Shown here piece after piece: positions 23,432-34,203 of a DNA stretch of 64,000 nt. The translations under genes and the position numbers were made by a program. Under the pieces are notes generated by a model that ran no database searches, had not been told where the DNA came from, and saw only the letters and a list, made by a program, of their open reading frames with translations. The stretch spans positions 1 through 64,000 of the forward strand of contig NZ_BMXP01000014.1 in the NCBI RefSeq assembly GCF_014651815.1. Reading direction: 5' to 3'. This DNA comes from Alteromonas halophila (GTDB taxonomy: Bacteria; Pseudomonadota; Gammaproteobacteria; Enterobacterales; Alteromonadaceae). Positions within the stretch are counted from its first letter, which is position 1. The number at the start of each line of letters is the position of its first letter.

Positions 23432-26400
23432 ATGAAATTTTTAACAAAGAACTGCATGCGGGGCGCACTGATTCTCTGTGCGCCGCTTGCATTCCAGGCA
23501 AGTTTATATGCACAGCAGATCGTTGAGGTCGACGAAAACTGCGTCATCAACGTACTGAACCGCACCATCAGCGTCAATGCGGATGGTGGCTGGTCGTTGC
23601 CCAATATCCCGTCGACGCAGGGAAATATTCGTGCACGCGTAACCTGTACATTAGACAATGGTGATACGGTCTCCGGTCAGACAGACTATTTCCGGGTGCA
23701 GCAAAATGGCATAACCCGGGTCGGCGACTTCGTCTTTGAAGAGACCATCATCACGCCAGAGTCGATAAGCTTTGCCGGGCAGGATTCCATTGAAATGTCG
23801 GATCTTGGCGAAGAGTTCCAGTTAAGTGTCACCGCCACCTACCCCGATGGTAGTACTGAAGATGTGTCGACCGTGTTCGACGGTATTAATTATACTGCCA
23901 CCAATCCCAACGTTATCTCAATTTCCGGTAATGGTCTGGTGACCGCACGGGGAAATGGTGTCTCTCTGATTGTTGCCCGCAAAGATGGTGTACTGGCCTC
24001 ACGGCTGGTCATAGTTAATACCGGCGGTGACCTGGATGGTGACGGCATTCCCGATGATATAGAAACTGCCAACGGACTCAATCCGAACGATCCTATCGAC
24101 GCCCTGGAAGATCAGGACAAAGACGGCCTGTCTGCGCTTGAAGAGTATCAGCTGGGTACCGACATCAATGTTGCCGATACCGATGGTGATGGTATTGACG
24201 ATGGTGAAGAGGTCATCGAAGGCGAAGACGGCTTTGTGTCCAACCCACTCTTATTTGATACTGATGGTGATGGTCTTTCGGATGGCCTGGAGATCATCGT
24301 TGGTTCTGATCCTGGCGATGGCAATGACACTAACCTTGGCGCTGCGCTGGTCAGTCTTGAGTCTACACCCGCCAGTGTCACTATGACCTTTAACGGCATA
24401 GACAGCGAGGTCAGTGCGCAACTGGCCATAATCGGTAATCTGATCGACGGTAATAGTCTTGATCTGACAGATGCCGAAGATACCAGTTATCAGTCAAGCG
24501 ATTTAACGATTGTCAGCTTTGGCGCAACGCCCGGAGAGATATTTGGCGGTCAGCCTGGTAATGCCGTGGTAACGGTGTCCAATAACGGTAAGTCAGTGGA
24601 TGTAAATGTCACCGTCGAGACCTTTGAAGCCGCTGCGCTGTCGGCGATTGATATTCCTGGCTACGCGAACAATGTCGATATCAGTGGCGATTATGCCTTC
24701 ATTGCTGCGGGTGCAGCAGGCCTGCAGGTTGTTGATGTTGCAGACAGAGAAAATCCGCAAGTGGTGGCAGAGCTCGATACTGACGGCACCGCCATTGATA
24801 TTAAAGTGCGTGGCAACCTTGCCTACATTGCCGATGGCGATGGCGGACTGAAAATTATGAATGTGTCTGATCCGCTCAATCCGGTATTGATCAGCAGTCT
24901 GCAGACTGCAGGTCTGGCGCAGGATCTATCAGTGCAGCTGAATACCCTGTATATGGCCAATGGACAGGCCGGTATCGAAATTATTGATATCAGCATTCCT
25001 GAAGCACCGGTCTCACGCGCTATTCTGAGCGGACTGGGTAATGTTAAAGGGCTGTCGGTCGAGCTTAATATGCTGGCGGTAGTGGGTGGTTCCGCACTGA
25101 GTATGGTGGATGTGAGCGATCCATTCAGTCCGATGCAGCTGGGCAGCATTAATATCGGCAGTGTTAAAGATGTCGAGCTGAGTAATGGCTATGCCCATGT
25201 GGCCGCCTATGACACCGGCTATCGGGTTGTTAATGTAACCAACCCAATGTCACCGCGTATCACGGGTGGAGACCGCGTAATTGCGCCTCGTGACGTTGCC
25301 CTGACCCGTGACTTCGCGTTCTATGCTGAGCAACTGTTCCCGAACGTGGTGGCCTTCGTTAATATCTTCGATCCGGAAGATCCGGTCTTCGCGGGCACCA
25401 TTAACCTTTCGCCGTTTGGTGACTACGCGGGAACCGGTATCGCCCTGGATGCCAGCTATGCCTATATTACCGAAGAAAGCTTTGTGGTGCGCAGCGACTA
25501 CGGTGTGACAGGCACAACCCGGCTGTTCATTGCACAATATCGCGATATTAACGATAACAATGGCGTACCACCAAGTGTCGAGATCACCTCGCCACCAAAC
25601 GGCGCGGTTGTCGTGGAAGGCCGTCAGCTGATTGTGACTGCACAGGCACAGGACGATGTGGCGGTGGCCAATGTACGCTTTACTGTGAATGGCGCAGATG
25701 TGTTTACGGATACTGCAGCGCCGTATGCCTTCTCAATGACAGTACCAGCACCGGGTGAAGACCTGGTACTTGAGGCAACCGCGGTTGACTTAGGCAGTAA
25801 TAGTACCCTGAGTGCGCCGGTCACCCTGGAAATACAGCCGGATGCGGATGGTGATGGCCTGGGCGATGACGAAGAGCTGGATACCTGGAATACCGATCCT
25901 AATAACCCTGACTCTGATGGCGACGGGCTGCTCGATGGTGAGGAAGTGTCTATTGGTTCCTCACCGACTGAGGAAGACACCGATAGCGACGGTATTGATG
26001 ACGGTACTGAGGTTGCCAATGGCACCGATCCAACCAACCCTGATACTACCCCGCCAACCGTAACGCTCACTGCGCCGGCCGACGGTGAAACGGATGTGCC
26101 GGAGAATACTGCTATCAGTGTTATCTTCAGCGAACCTTTAAAAGCGCAGTCAGTGAGTGCAGGGGCATTCCGGTTAATGGCGCAAAGCGATGGCGAATTT
26201 GAAATTTCCGGTTCGTTGCAGCTTCTTTCAGGCAATACCGAAATGCTGTTCACACCCACCAACCTGATGCCGGATTACACGGTGCACGAAATTCAGGTGA
26301 GCGGCGTTCGTGACGTTGCCGGTAACCCTCTGGCTGACTTTGTGGCGACGTTTGAAACCGGCAATCTGGTTGATACCGTCAGGCCATCAGTGATTGATTC

Positions 26401-29400
26401 TAACCCGGCGTATAACGCCAGTGACGTACCGGTTAATTCCGCACTGGGCGTGCAGATGAGCGAACCGATTGATCCGGCGACCGTAGATAGCGGATCGTTC
26501 TGGCTGTACGACACGCTGCTCAATCAACAGGTCGGGGCCGTTGTAAGTGTGTCGGATGATAAGACGCAATTAACGCTGGTGCCTAATGCCGCGTTGCTCA
26601 ACGGGCGTCGTTATTACCTGCGCCTGACCAGTGACATTGAAGATTTGTTCGGAAATACGCTGCCCAGTACCATTATTTACTTCACAACCGGCTTTGCAAC
26701 TGATGCGCAGGGCCCTACCGTGGCCTACACGACAGTGAATGAAGGCGACAGTGAAGTCCCTACCAATGTGCGTATTAATGTGACCTTCGATGAAGCGATT
26801 AATCCGTTGTCGCTTTCTGAGATCCGTCTGCTGGATGCTGCAAGTGATCCGGTTCATGTTGCCCGTAGCCTGAGTAGTGATCGTCGGGTGGTAACACTCA
26901 CGCCCAGCGTACCGCTGACGTCACTGAGTTTTTATGAGCTGCGCGTGAACCTGGTGCAGGATCTCGGTGGTAACCTTATGGAAGTGCCTGTTTCTATCAG
27001 CTTCTCGACTGGTGATGAAGCGGATACCACAACAGGCGTAGTGACCGCCTGGGGCATTGCCAACGGCGATACCAACGTACCGGTTAACACCCGTATTATT
27101 GCCAGAGTTAGCGAGCGAATCGATCCGACCTCTGTGCTGCTGGGCAATTCCTTGCGGCTATATGATACAGCCGCCGGTATAAATGTGCCCGGCAGTTTTG
27201 CACTAAGTGATGAAGGCACGACGCTGGAATTTATTCCTGATGAGCCGCTGGAGTCACTGCGCCTTTACTACTGGTATTTCGGTTACAGTCCTTACCTGCA
27301 GGATTTGGCAGGTAACCGTATTGCTCAAAACCAGTTCCGACAGTTCACTACGAGTGAGCAGACAGATAATACCGAACCGGCAATTGAATCAAGCAACATA
27401 CTCGATGGCGATATTGCTATACCGCTGAATGGCCGGATTACTGTGAACTTCAGCGAAACGCTGAGTGCGGCGTGCCTGGCCGGTGTGACGCTTAATAACG
27501 GTGATATTGAGGTAGGCGTAAGTTTACAGAACAATGGCCGAACACTGGTTATAGAACCGGATGAAGACCTGGCCGCGAACAGCGACTATACATTGTCACT
27601 TACCGGGCTGTGTGATTACGCGGGTAATACCGTCACATCTTCACAATTATCCTTTACAACCGGCAGTGAAAGAGATACCGCCGGACCTGTATTGCAAAGC
27701 GTGTCGCCTGCAAACAGTGCGGTAGATGTGGCGCTTGATACTGATATTGTGTTGACGTTCAACGAGGACATTGCTGCTGACAGCTTTGTGAATCTGTTTA
27801 ACCATCAGAACAGTATTTCTGTCCCTGGCAGCAGCGTTGTAGATGGTAATCAACTGACGTTTACCCCGGATGAGCCGTTGCGTGGAGGAACGTATCACCG
27901 GATTGAAATACGCTACAACGTAAACGACTACGTGGGTACACGTCGCTGGAACGGCGACAGCTACTTCACTACCGAAGCGCTGGAGGATCTGACGCCACCG
28001 GAAGTTGCCTTTATCTCGCCAGCGGCGGATACGGTAGACGTGCATCCTAACAGCACCGTAGTGGTGACCTTTAGCGAACCTATGAACCCCAACAGCCTGA
28101 ACAGCAACAATATTGCATTGTTTGTTGACGGCAACATTACGCGACCCAGTGTATTCCGCTCATCTGACGGTAAAGAAGTAACCCTGTCTGCGTCAAAACC
28201 CTGGTCCAGCATTATCAGTGTAGTCATGACCGATAATGTTCAGGATCTGTCCGGTAATGCGCTGGCACCGTTTGTCAGTAGCTTTACCACGGGCGTTATT
28301 GATACGGATGGCGGGCGTCCGTCTGTTAGTCGCCAGTTGCCAACCAATGGCTCCAGCGAATGGTTCGATCTGGACGAGGTGGTGCTGTATATGAACGAGC
28401 CAATGGATCCAGCCAGTATCCAAAACGCCATGCATGTGACCGAGGACGGTGTACTGATTGATGATCAGGGCAGCATTGAAGTGCTGGGTGATGGCAGAAC
28501 ACTGCGGTTTGTGAAGGATACACCGTTTACAGAAGGCGCGTATGTGCAGGTCTTCCTGGACTCGACTGCAACTGACGATTCAGGTAACGCAGCCAACAAC
28601 TATAACGGCTACTTCAGAATGGGTGTGAACGATGAGTTAATTGGCACGCGTCACTATCCGACGGCTTACCATCCAGGTAACAATCAGACCAATGTTCCTG
28701 TTAACCCAACAATTTATGTTTCATATACAGAAGAGCTGGATGAAGCGACACTGACTGCCGATACAGTGAAGCTGCAAAATGCTGATAATGGCTTTACCGA
28801 TGTATCGGTCAGCATAAGCTTTGATGCGCAAACCCGGTTACTGTCAGTGATGCCGGATACCGTACTGTTGCCAGATACCCGCTACTACCTGTGGCTCTCC
28901 AGAGACATACTGGATACCGATGGTGACAGCCAATGGTCTAATTACGCTACTTACTTCTACACCTCTGCGGACGATACTGTGGATAACCGTCAACCAGTGG
29001 CGGTATCGCAAAGCCCAATTTCAGGACAGGCTGGGGTAGGTGTGAATGCCATGTACGCGGTACGCTTCGATGAAGTGATGAACCCGCTGACATTTGAATA
29101 TGGCAGTGGCAACACCCGCCGATATGGTCCGCAGTTCAGTGAAGATAACCGGGTGGTCAGATACGAACGGCTGGGCACTTTACCTGAATTGTCAGAGGTA
29201 ACCGAAGATGTACCGGCGATGCAGGATTTGGCGATGAACACGGTGGTAGCAGCATCTACCACATTTGAAACCGCTAACGGGCCGGATATTATTAACCCAG
29301 CGCTGGTCGACATTTCAGTGGCTAACGGGGCGACATCGGTGGCGACCAATCCGGTGATTGAGTCGGTGTACAACGAGCCGCTGGATCCAGTCAGCATTAC

Positions 29401-32400
29401 TTCTTCTGTGCGTTTGTACGACACAGTGAGCAGAGTGAATGTACCCACTACTGTGACTCTCTCAGCCGATGGTACGCGTTTGGTCATGGTACCAACACAA
29501 CCGCTGGCCGTGGGCAGAACACACTATGTCTACAAGTACGGACTGCGTGACTTAAGTGGTAACGGGTCACTAAATGTGTTCTCCCATTTTACTACCGGCT
29601 TTGAAAGCGACGTCAGTGCGCCACAGCTTGTTGATAGCAGTATCTTTGATGGTCAGAGCGAATTGCCGACTAACGCGCGCTTCCGGTTCCGTTTCGACGA
29701 GCCGCTCAACGCGCTGCAGCTTGCCGGTGTAACGCTTGAAGACAGCGTAGGCAATGTGCTGGCGACCAAAGTTGGCCTCAGTAGCGATCGTGGTACCGTG
29801 GTGATTACGCCTAAAGCGTTGCTAAGTGCGAACAGTGATTACCGGATTGTAATCAGTGAGGTCGAAGATCTGTACGGTAATCAACAGGCCAGCGACCTGG
29901 TCTTTAATTTCAGCACGGCGCACCAGGTTGACCTTCTCGCAGGGGGACTGACTTACTGGAGTATTGCCAACGGCGCAACGGATGTACCGACCAATGCCCG
30001 TATTATTGCTGGTGTCAGTGAGCGTATCGACCCGACCACTGTCATAATCAACAGTTCTCTGCGTCTGTACGACACCTTGTCTAATGTGAACGTCCCAGGT
30101 AGTTTTGAACTGCGTGATGATGGTCAGACGCTGGAGTTCATTCCTGATGAGCCACTGGCCACATCACGCCTGTATTACTGGTACTTTGGTTACAGTCCAT
30201 ATCTGCAGGATATGGCTGGCAACCGCATTGCACAAAACAGCTTCAGACAGTTTACGACGGGTGAGAACGCCGATAGCGCGGCACCACAAACCCTTTCCAG
30301 TAACATTCTTGACGGCATGGTGGACATCCCTGCGAATGCGGTACTGAGAATTGATCTGGATGAGCGCACCAGTGCTGCCTGTCTCTCCGACATCAGGCTG
30401 TCTGATGGTGTCAGTGATGTGGCAATCAGCGTATCGCTGGATAACGATGGTCGTCAGCTGGTGGTAACGCCTGCCGACAACATGAATGCGGCGACTACCT
30501 ACACCCTGACTATTGACGGGTTGTGTGACTATGCTGGTAACACGATTGCGACGCAAACTCTGTCATTTACCATCAATGCAGGCGGAACCCGTGACACCAG
30601 TGGTCCGGTACTGCAGTCAATTGTACCGGCCAGTAATAGTGTGGACATTGCAAGGGATACGCAACTGGTACTGACCTTTAATGAACCGATTGCGGCCAAT
30701 AGCTTTGTTCAACTCTATATTAATACCAACAGTGTGCTGGTGGCGGGCAGCAGTGAGGTGGATGGTAATCAACTCACTTTCACACCTGACGAGCCGCTGC
30801 TAGGTGGCACGTATCACCGTGTTGCAATTCGCTACAATGTGAGAGATTTTGTCGGTACACAGCGTTGGAATGGAGACAGCTATTTCACAACGGTCAGTGA
30901 TTTTGACGTAACCCCACCGACTGTGCAGTTTATTTCACCGGTTGCAGACAGTGTGGACGTGAACCCCAATGGCGTGGTCGTTGCGACCTTCAGCGAGCCC
31001 ATGGATCCTAATACTATCAACAATAGCAATATTTCATTCTTTGCTGATGGTGCAATCCTGCGGCCAAGCGTTTCGCGCTCTGGAGATGGGCGTCAGGTGA
31101 CGCTTTCACTTGGAAAACCTGCCGGTGAAGTAGTAACAGTGGTGATGTCGGATGATGTCAAAGATATCTCAGGAAACCGTCTTGCGCCGTATGCCAGTAG
31201 CTTCACAACCGGCTTTGTGGACGGTGACGGTGGCCGACCCAGTGTCAGCCGACAACTGCCTTCAAATGGCTCTGGCCCATGGTTCGATCTCGACGAGGTG
31301 GTGTTGTACATGAATGAGCCAATGGATGCAGACTCCATCAGTGATGGCTTCCATATCAGTGAAAACGGCGTCCTGATTGATGACGAGGGTACCCTGGAAG
31401 TATTGGGTGACGCCCGTACTATCCGCTTCACTAAAGACACGCCGTTCACCGATGGTGCTTATGTGCAGGTGTTCTTAGATAGCCAGGCGCAGGATGATTC
31501 CGGGAATCCGGTTATCTATTATGCGGGCTACTTTACCATTGGTGTTCCGTCTGATCTTGCAGGAACGCGGCATTATCCTACCGCCTATCACCCTGGCAAC
31601 AATCAGACAGATGTACCGGTTAATCCGGAAATCTACGTGCAGTATACTGAGGCGCTGGATGAATCGACCCTTACCGCGGCCAATGTAAAACTGCAGGATG
31701 CCGACAATGGGTTTACGGATGTTGCGGTGACAGTGAGTTTTGATGCAGACCAGTTACTGCTGAAAGTTGTCCCGGATGCAGCGCTTGAGCCGGATACCCG
31801 GTATTACCTGTGGCTGTCAAACGCCATTTTGGATACTGACGGAGATAACCAGTGGTCGAACTATGCCACCTACTTCTTTACATCCGTCAGCGATACACTT
31901 GATGATCGGCAGCCCACGGTTCTGGCTATGGGACCGATTGATGGCCAGCAGAATGTCGGCGTCAATACACTTTACTCAGCGCGCTTTGACGAGCCTATGA
32001 ATCCGCTGACGTTCGAGACTGGCAGCGGCGTGACCCGCAGATTCAATGCGCAATTCTCCGAAGAGAACAAAGTGGTGCGGTACGAGCGCCTGGGCACCTT
32101 GCCTGAACAGTCTGACGTTACCGAAACAGTGCCGGTAATGGTGGATCTGGCGGGCAACCTGCGGGTATCTCAGCAGTCTGTATTTACCACCGGCAGTGGC
32201 CCTGACATTGTCAGCCCGGGCAGGCTGGATATCTCTGTCGCCAATGGAGCGGTAAACGTTGCACGTAACCCGGTCATTGAGTCGGCGTTCAATGAGCCAC
32301 TTGATCCGACCAGTGTGACGTCATCCGTCAGACTATATGACACCGTAGATCGGGTTAACATGCCGGTCACGCTTACACTTTCCAGCGACGGTACCCGCCT

Positions 32401-33811
32401 GGTCATGGTGCCGGAGTCAGCGCTACCGATGAACCGGCTGATGTATGTGTACACCTATGGCTTACGTGACTTGAGCGGCAACAATGCGATCAACCTGTTC
32501 ACCTCGTTCACTACCGGTGCAGAGGAAGACACCACTGAGCCTGCACTTGTCGACAGCTCAGTCACAGACGGTCAGTCTGATCTGCCGCTCAACGCACGGT
32601 TCCGCTTCCGGTTCAATGAACCGCTAAGTTCGCTGCAACTGGATGGCGTAAGCGTAGAGGACAGTGTAGGCAACAGCGTCCCAGTTTCAGTGAGCCTGAA
32701 TAGCACCCGCGATACCGTGCATATTGTGCCTAAGGTGCTGCTCGATAGCCTGACTGACTACACCATCACGTTATCGGGTATTCAGGATCTCAGCGCCAAT
32801 GAAAGGGCCGCAGATCTGGTGTTTACTGTGACCACCGTTGATGATGTCGACCTGTTAACCGGAGGCCTGACGTATTGGAACATCGGCAATAATGTTAGCG
32901 ATGTGCCTGTCAACGCCAGAATGATTGTGGGCCTTTCCGAGCGTATTGACCCGACCACGGTAATAATCGACAGTTCGCTGCGGTTGTATGATACCGATGA
33001 CGGGGTGAATGTTGCCGGTAGTTACGCGTTGTCTGACGACGGCACGCAACTTGAATTTATCCCCGACAATAATCTGGCCGCCAACCACCGACACTATTGG
33101 TATGTGGGGTACAGTCCCTATCTTCAGGACATGGCGGGTAACCGGGTTGCACAGAATCAGTTCAGGCAGTTTGTGACGGGAAGTGATGAGGACAATGCCG
33201 CGCCCTTGTTTATTAAAGGCAACATTCCGGATAGCCAGACCGATGTCCCCGTCAATGCACGCGTTCAGGCGCAGGTTAGTGATGTGCTTGGCAGCGCCTG
33301 TACAGAAGGTGTGACTCTGGTATCGGGCGGCAGTGAGGTGCCGGTAAGCCGAAGCTTATCGTCTGATCGTAAAACGATCACACTGACGCCAGTGTCGGTG
33401 CTCGACACGTCGAGCAGCTACACCATGCGCTTTACCGCTGTGTGTGACTATGCGGGCAATACGCTTGACGATGATGTACTGAGTTTTACAACGTCATCTG
33501 ATTCAGATCCTGATACGTCTGGGCCTGTGCTACAGACCGTGACTCCTGAGAATAATGCGACCGGTGTCGCGCTTGATACTCAGATAGTGCTGACCTTTAA
33601 TGAAGACATTGCTGAGAACAGCTTTATCGTGCTGTGGCAGGGTAGTACGCAGATCCCTGGCGCTAACGCGGTCAGTGGCAATCAACTGGTGTTTACCCCC
33701 AGCGATGACCTTGATGCAGCGACCAGCTACAGGATTGAAATACGCTATAATGTGAATGACTTTGTTGGTACGCAGCGCTGGAACAGCGACACGACCTTTA
33801 CAACCCAGTGA
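23432..33811 (+). CDS. giant secreted Ig-array protein with TSP3 and LVIVD repeats
   Basis: The 3459-residue product has a signal peptide (ILCAPLAFQASLYA). In order: a Big_2-like domain (about 107-195); thrombospondin-type-3 calcium repeats (about 199-300, DTDGDGIDDGEE type); a second Big_2-like region (300-395); LVIVD beta-propeller repeats (about 405-705, for example GLQVVDVADRENPQVVAEL); an Ig domain (712-800); more TSP3 repeats (803-872); then about 24 SbsA-like Ig (Big_5) domains of about 108 residues to the end. Each has the D-x-P-x-N and FSEP/FNEP motifs and an internal DLAGN-type turn. The Ig domains form a nine-domain super-repeat. No LPXTG, PEP-CTERM tail or transmembrane anchor is seen, so it is probably secreted or held at the surface non-covalently. 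It is an adhesin or fibre candidate. Confidence 0.93.
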   Translation: MKFLTKNCMRGALILCAPLAFQASLYAQQIVEVDENCVINVLNRTISVNADGGWSLPNIPSTQGNIRARVTCTLDNGDTVSGQTDYFRVQQNGITRVGDFVFEETIITPESISFAGQDSIEMSDLGEEFQLSVTATYPDGSTEDVSTVFDGINYTATNPNVISISGNGLVTARGNGVSLIVARKDGVLASRLVIVNTGGDLDGDGIPDDIETANGLNPNDPIDALEDQDKDGLSALEEYQLGTDINVADTDGDGIDDGEEVIEGEDGFVSNPLLFDTDGDGLSDGLEIIVGSDPGDGNDTNLGAALVSLESTPASVTMTFNGIDSEVSAQLAIIGNLIDGNSLDLTDAEDTSYQSSDLTIVSFGATPGEIFGGQPGNAVVTVSNNGKSVDVNVTVETFEAAALSAIDIPGYANNVDISGDYAFIAAGAAGLQVVDVADRENPQVVAELDTDGTAIDIKVRGNLAYIADGDGGLKIMNVSDPLNPVLISSLQTAGLAQDLSVQLNTLYMANGQAGIEIIDISIPEAPVSRAILSGLGNVKGLSVELNMLAVVGGSALSMVDVSDPFSPMQLGSINIGSVKDVELSNGYAHVAAYDTGYRVVNVTNPMSPRITGGDRVIAPRDVALTRDFAFYAEQLFPNVVAFVNIFDPEDPVFAGTINLSPFGDYAGTGIALDASYAYITEESFVVRSDYGVTGTTRLFIAQYRDINDNNGVPPSVEITSPPNGAVVVEGRQLIVTAQAQDDVAVANVRFTVNGADVFTDTAAPYAFSMTVPAPGEDLVLEATAVDLGSNSTLSAPVTLEIQPDADGDGLGDDEELDTWNTDPNNPDSDGDGLLDGEEVSIGSSPTEEDTDSDGIDDGTEVANGTDPTNPDTTPPTVTLTAPADGETDVPENTAISVIFSEPLKAQSVSAGAFRLMAQSDGEFEISGSLQLLSGNTEMLFTPTNLMPDYTVHEIQVSGVRDVAGNPLADFVATFETGNLVDTVRPSVIDSNPAYNASDVPVNSALGVQMSEPIDPATVDSGSFWLYDTLLNQQVGAVVSVSDDKTQLTLVPNAALLNGRRYYLRLTSDIEDLFGNTLPSTIIYFTTGFATDAQGPTVAYTTVNEGDSEVPTNVRINVTFDEAINPLSLSEIRLLDAASDPVHVARSLSSDRRVVTLTPSVPLTSLSFYELRVNLVQDLGGNLMEVPVSISFSTGDEADTTTGVVTAWGIANGDTNVPVNTRIIARVSERIDPTSVLLGNSLRLYDTAAGINVPGSFALSDEGTTLEFIPDEPLESLRLYYWYFGYSPYLQDLAGNRIAQNQFRQFTTSEQTDNTEPAIESSNILDGDIAIPLNGRITVNFSETLSAACLAGVTLNNGDIEVGVSLQNNGRTLVIEPDEDLAANSDYTLSLTGLCDYAGNTVTSSQLSFTTGSERDTAGPVLQSVSPANSAVDVALDTDIVLTFNEDIAADSFVNLFNHQNSISVPGSSVVDGNQLTFTPDEPLRGGTYHRIEIRYNVNDYVGTRRWNGDSYFTTEALEDLTPPEVAFISPAADTVDVHPNSTVVVTFSEPMNPNSLNSNNIALFVDGNITRPSVFRSSDGKEVTLSASKPWSSIISVVMTDNVQDLSGNALAPFVSSFTTGVIDTDGGRPSVSRQLPTNGSSEWFDLDEVVLYMNEPMDPASIQNAMHVTEDGVLIDDQGSIEVLGDGRTLRFVKDTPFTEGAYVQVFLDSTATDDSGNAANNYNGYFRMGVNDELIGTRHYPTAYHPGNNQTNVPVNPTIYVSYTEELDEATLTADTVKLQNADNGFTDVSVSISFDAQTRLLSVMPDTVLLPDTRYYLWLSRDILDTDGDSQWSNYATYFYTSADDTVDNRQPVAVSQSPISGQAGVGVNAMYAVRFDEVMNPLTFEYGSGNTRRYGPQFSEDNRVVRYERLGTLPELSEVTEDVPAMQDLAMNTVVAASTTFETANGPDIINPALVDISVANGATSVATNPVIESVYNEPLDPVSITSSVRLYDTVSRVNVPTTVTLSADGTRLVMVPTQPLAVGRTHYVYKYGLRDLSGNGSLNVFSHFTTGFESDVSAPQLVDSSIFDGQSELPTNARFRFRFDEPLNALQLAGVTLEDSVGNVLATKVGLSSDRGTVVITPKALLSANSDYRIVISEVEDLYGNQQASDLVFNFSTAHQVDLLAGGLTYWSIANGATDVPTNARIIAGVSERIDPTTVIINSSLRLYDTLSNVNVPGSFELRDDGQTLEFIPDEPLATSRLYYWYFGYSPYLQDMAGNRIAQNSFRQFTTGENADSAAPQTLSSNILDGMVDIPANAVLRIDLDERTSAACLSDIRLSDGVSDVAISVSLDNDGRQLVVTPADNMNAATTYTLTIDGLCDYAGNTIATQTLSFTINAGGTRDTSGPVLQSIVPASNSVDIARDTQLVLTFNEPIAANSFVQLYINTNSVLVAGSSEVDGNQLTFTPDEPLLGGTYHRVAIRYNVRDFVGTQRWNGDSYFTTVSDFDVTPPTVQFISPVADSVDVNPNGVVVATFSEPMDPNTINNSNISFFADGAILRPSVSRSGDGRQVTLSLGKPAGEVVTVVMSDDVKDISGNRLAPYASSFTTGFVDGDGGRPSVSRQLPSNGSGPWFDLDEVVLYMNEPMDADSISDGFHISENGVLIDDEGTLEVLGDARTIRFTKDTPFTDGAYVQVFLDSQAQDDSGNPVIYYAGYFTIGVPSDLAGTRHYPTAYHPGNNQTDVPVNPEIYVQYTEALDESTLTAANVKLQDADNGFTDVAVTVSFDADQLLLKVVPDAALEPDTRYYLWLSNAILDTDGDNQWSNYATYFFTSVSDTLDDRQPTVLAMGPIDGQQNVGVNTLYSARFDEPMNPLTFETGSGVTRRFNAQFSEENKVVRYERLGTLPEQSDVTETVPVMVDLAGNLRVSQQSVFTTGSGPDIVSPGRLDISVANGAVNVARNPVIESAFNEPLDPTSVTSSVRLYDTVDRVNMPVTLTLSSDGTRLVMVPESALPMNRLMYVYTYGLRDLSGNNAINLFTSFTTGAEEDTTEPALVDSSVTDGQSDLPLNARFRFRFNEPLSSLQLDGVSVEDSVGNSVPVSVSLNSTRDTVHIVPKVLLDSLTDYTITLSGIQDLSANERAADLVFTVTTVDDVDLLTGGLTYWNIGNNVSDVPVNARMIVGLSERIDPTTVIIDSSLRLYDTDDGVNVAGSYALSDDGTQLEFIPDNNLAANHRHYWYVGYSPYLQDMAGNRVAQNQFRQFVTGSDEDNAAPLFIKGNIPDSQTDVPVNARVQAQVSDVLGSACTEGVTLVSGGSEVPVSRSLSSDRKTITLTPVSVLDTSSSYTMRFTAVCDYAGNTLDDDVLSFTTSSDSDPDTSGPVLQTVTPENNATGVALDTQIVLTFNEDIAENSFIVLWQGSTQIPGANAVSGNQLVFTPSDDLDAATSYRIEIRYNVNDFVGTQRWNSDTTFTTQ
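27035..29941 (+). repeat. nine-domain super-repeat, unit 1
   Basis: Inside the giant gene, nine Ig domains beginning with the GVVTAWGIANG domain recur in the same order in the next 2.9 kb. Anchoring on the conserved Trp codon (27050, 29957, 32876), the period is 969 then 973 codons. Corresponding domains resemble each other far more than their neighbours, for example RPSVSRQLP and GTRHYPTAYHPGNNQT in both units. Confidence 0.85.
29942..32860 (+). repeat. nine-domain super-repeat, unit 2
   Basis: This is the second complete copy of the nine-domain block. A partial third copy (three domains, 32861-33811) closes the gene, and two domains of the same kind as the block's end precede unit 1. At DNA level the copies match visibly but with many silent changes, so the duplication is not recent. 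Confidence 0.85.
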
Positions 33812-33819
33812 GGTGAAAC

Positions 33820-34203
33820 ATGAAAGGCTTAATGGTACTGCTTGTTGCTGTGTTGGTTGTTGCAGCACTATGGTTGAGTAGGGATGACACAACGCCGGAT
33901 TCTATTCTGCGCGATGTGAGTGATATGCCTGAAACACAGCCAGTACAGACGCCGGCTAAAGCGGCCTTTAATGTTGACGAGCAAAAAAACAGTGTTGATG
34001 CTGAAAACAGGCAGGCACAGCTGACTGCCACCAAAACACAGCTTGATGCCCTGATGCTGGCATATAATGACAACCTCAGTAATCCTGAAAAACGGAGCGA
34101 GATAAAGCGCGAAATGGATAAGTTACTGCGTGAGTACGATAAGCTGGTGTTACCGGTTGCACTGGAAAAAATGAAGCAAGAGGATACATCTCACGGTGGG
34201 TAA
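33820..34203 (+). CDS. small membrane-anchored coiled-coil protein
   Basis: The 127-residue product has one N-terminal membrane segment (residues 3-19), then a Pro/Thr linker and a charged helical region (about 48-120, EQKNSVDAENRQAQL to KREMDKLLREYDKL) likely to form a coiled coil facing the periplasm. It begins 9 bases after the giant gene and overlaps the next gene by 8 bases, so it is translated from the same mRNA. The function is unknown; a periplasmic tether or spacer in the same system is possible. Confidence 0.75.
   Translation: MKGLMVLLVAVLVVAALWLSRDDTTPDSILRDVSDMPETQPVQTPAKAAFNVDEQKNSVDAENRQAQLTATKTQLDALMLAYNDNLSNPEKRSEIKREMDKLLREYDKLVLPVALEKMKQEDTSHGG

Noticed and set aside
26040-33811. 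Repeated segments as a CRISPR array or recent DNA tandem repeat
   Set aside because: The repetition is at protein level (about 108-residue Ig domains and a 970-residue block). At DNA level the copies differ at many silent positions.
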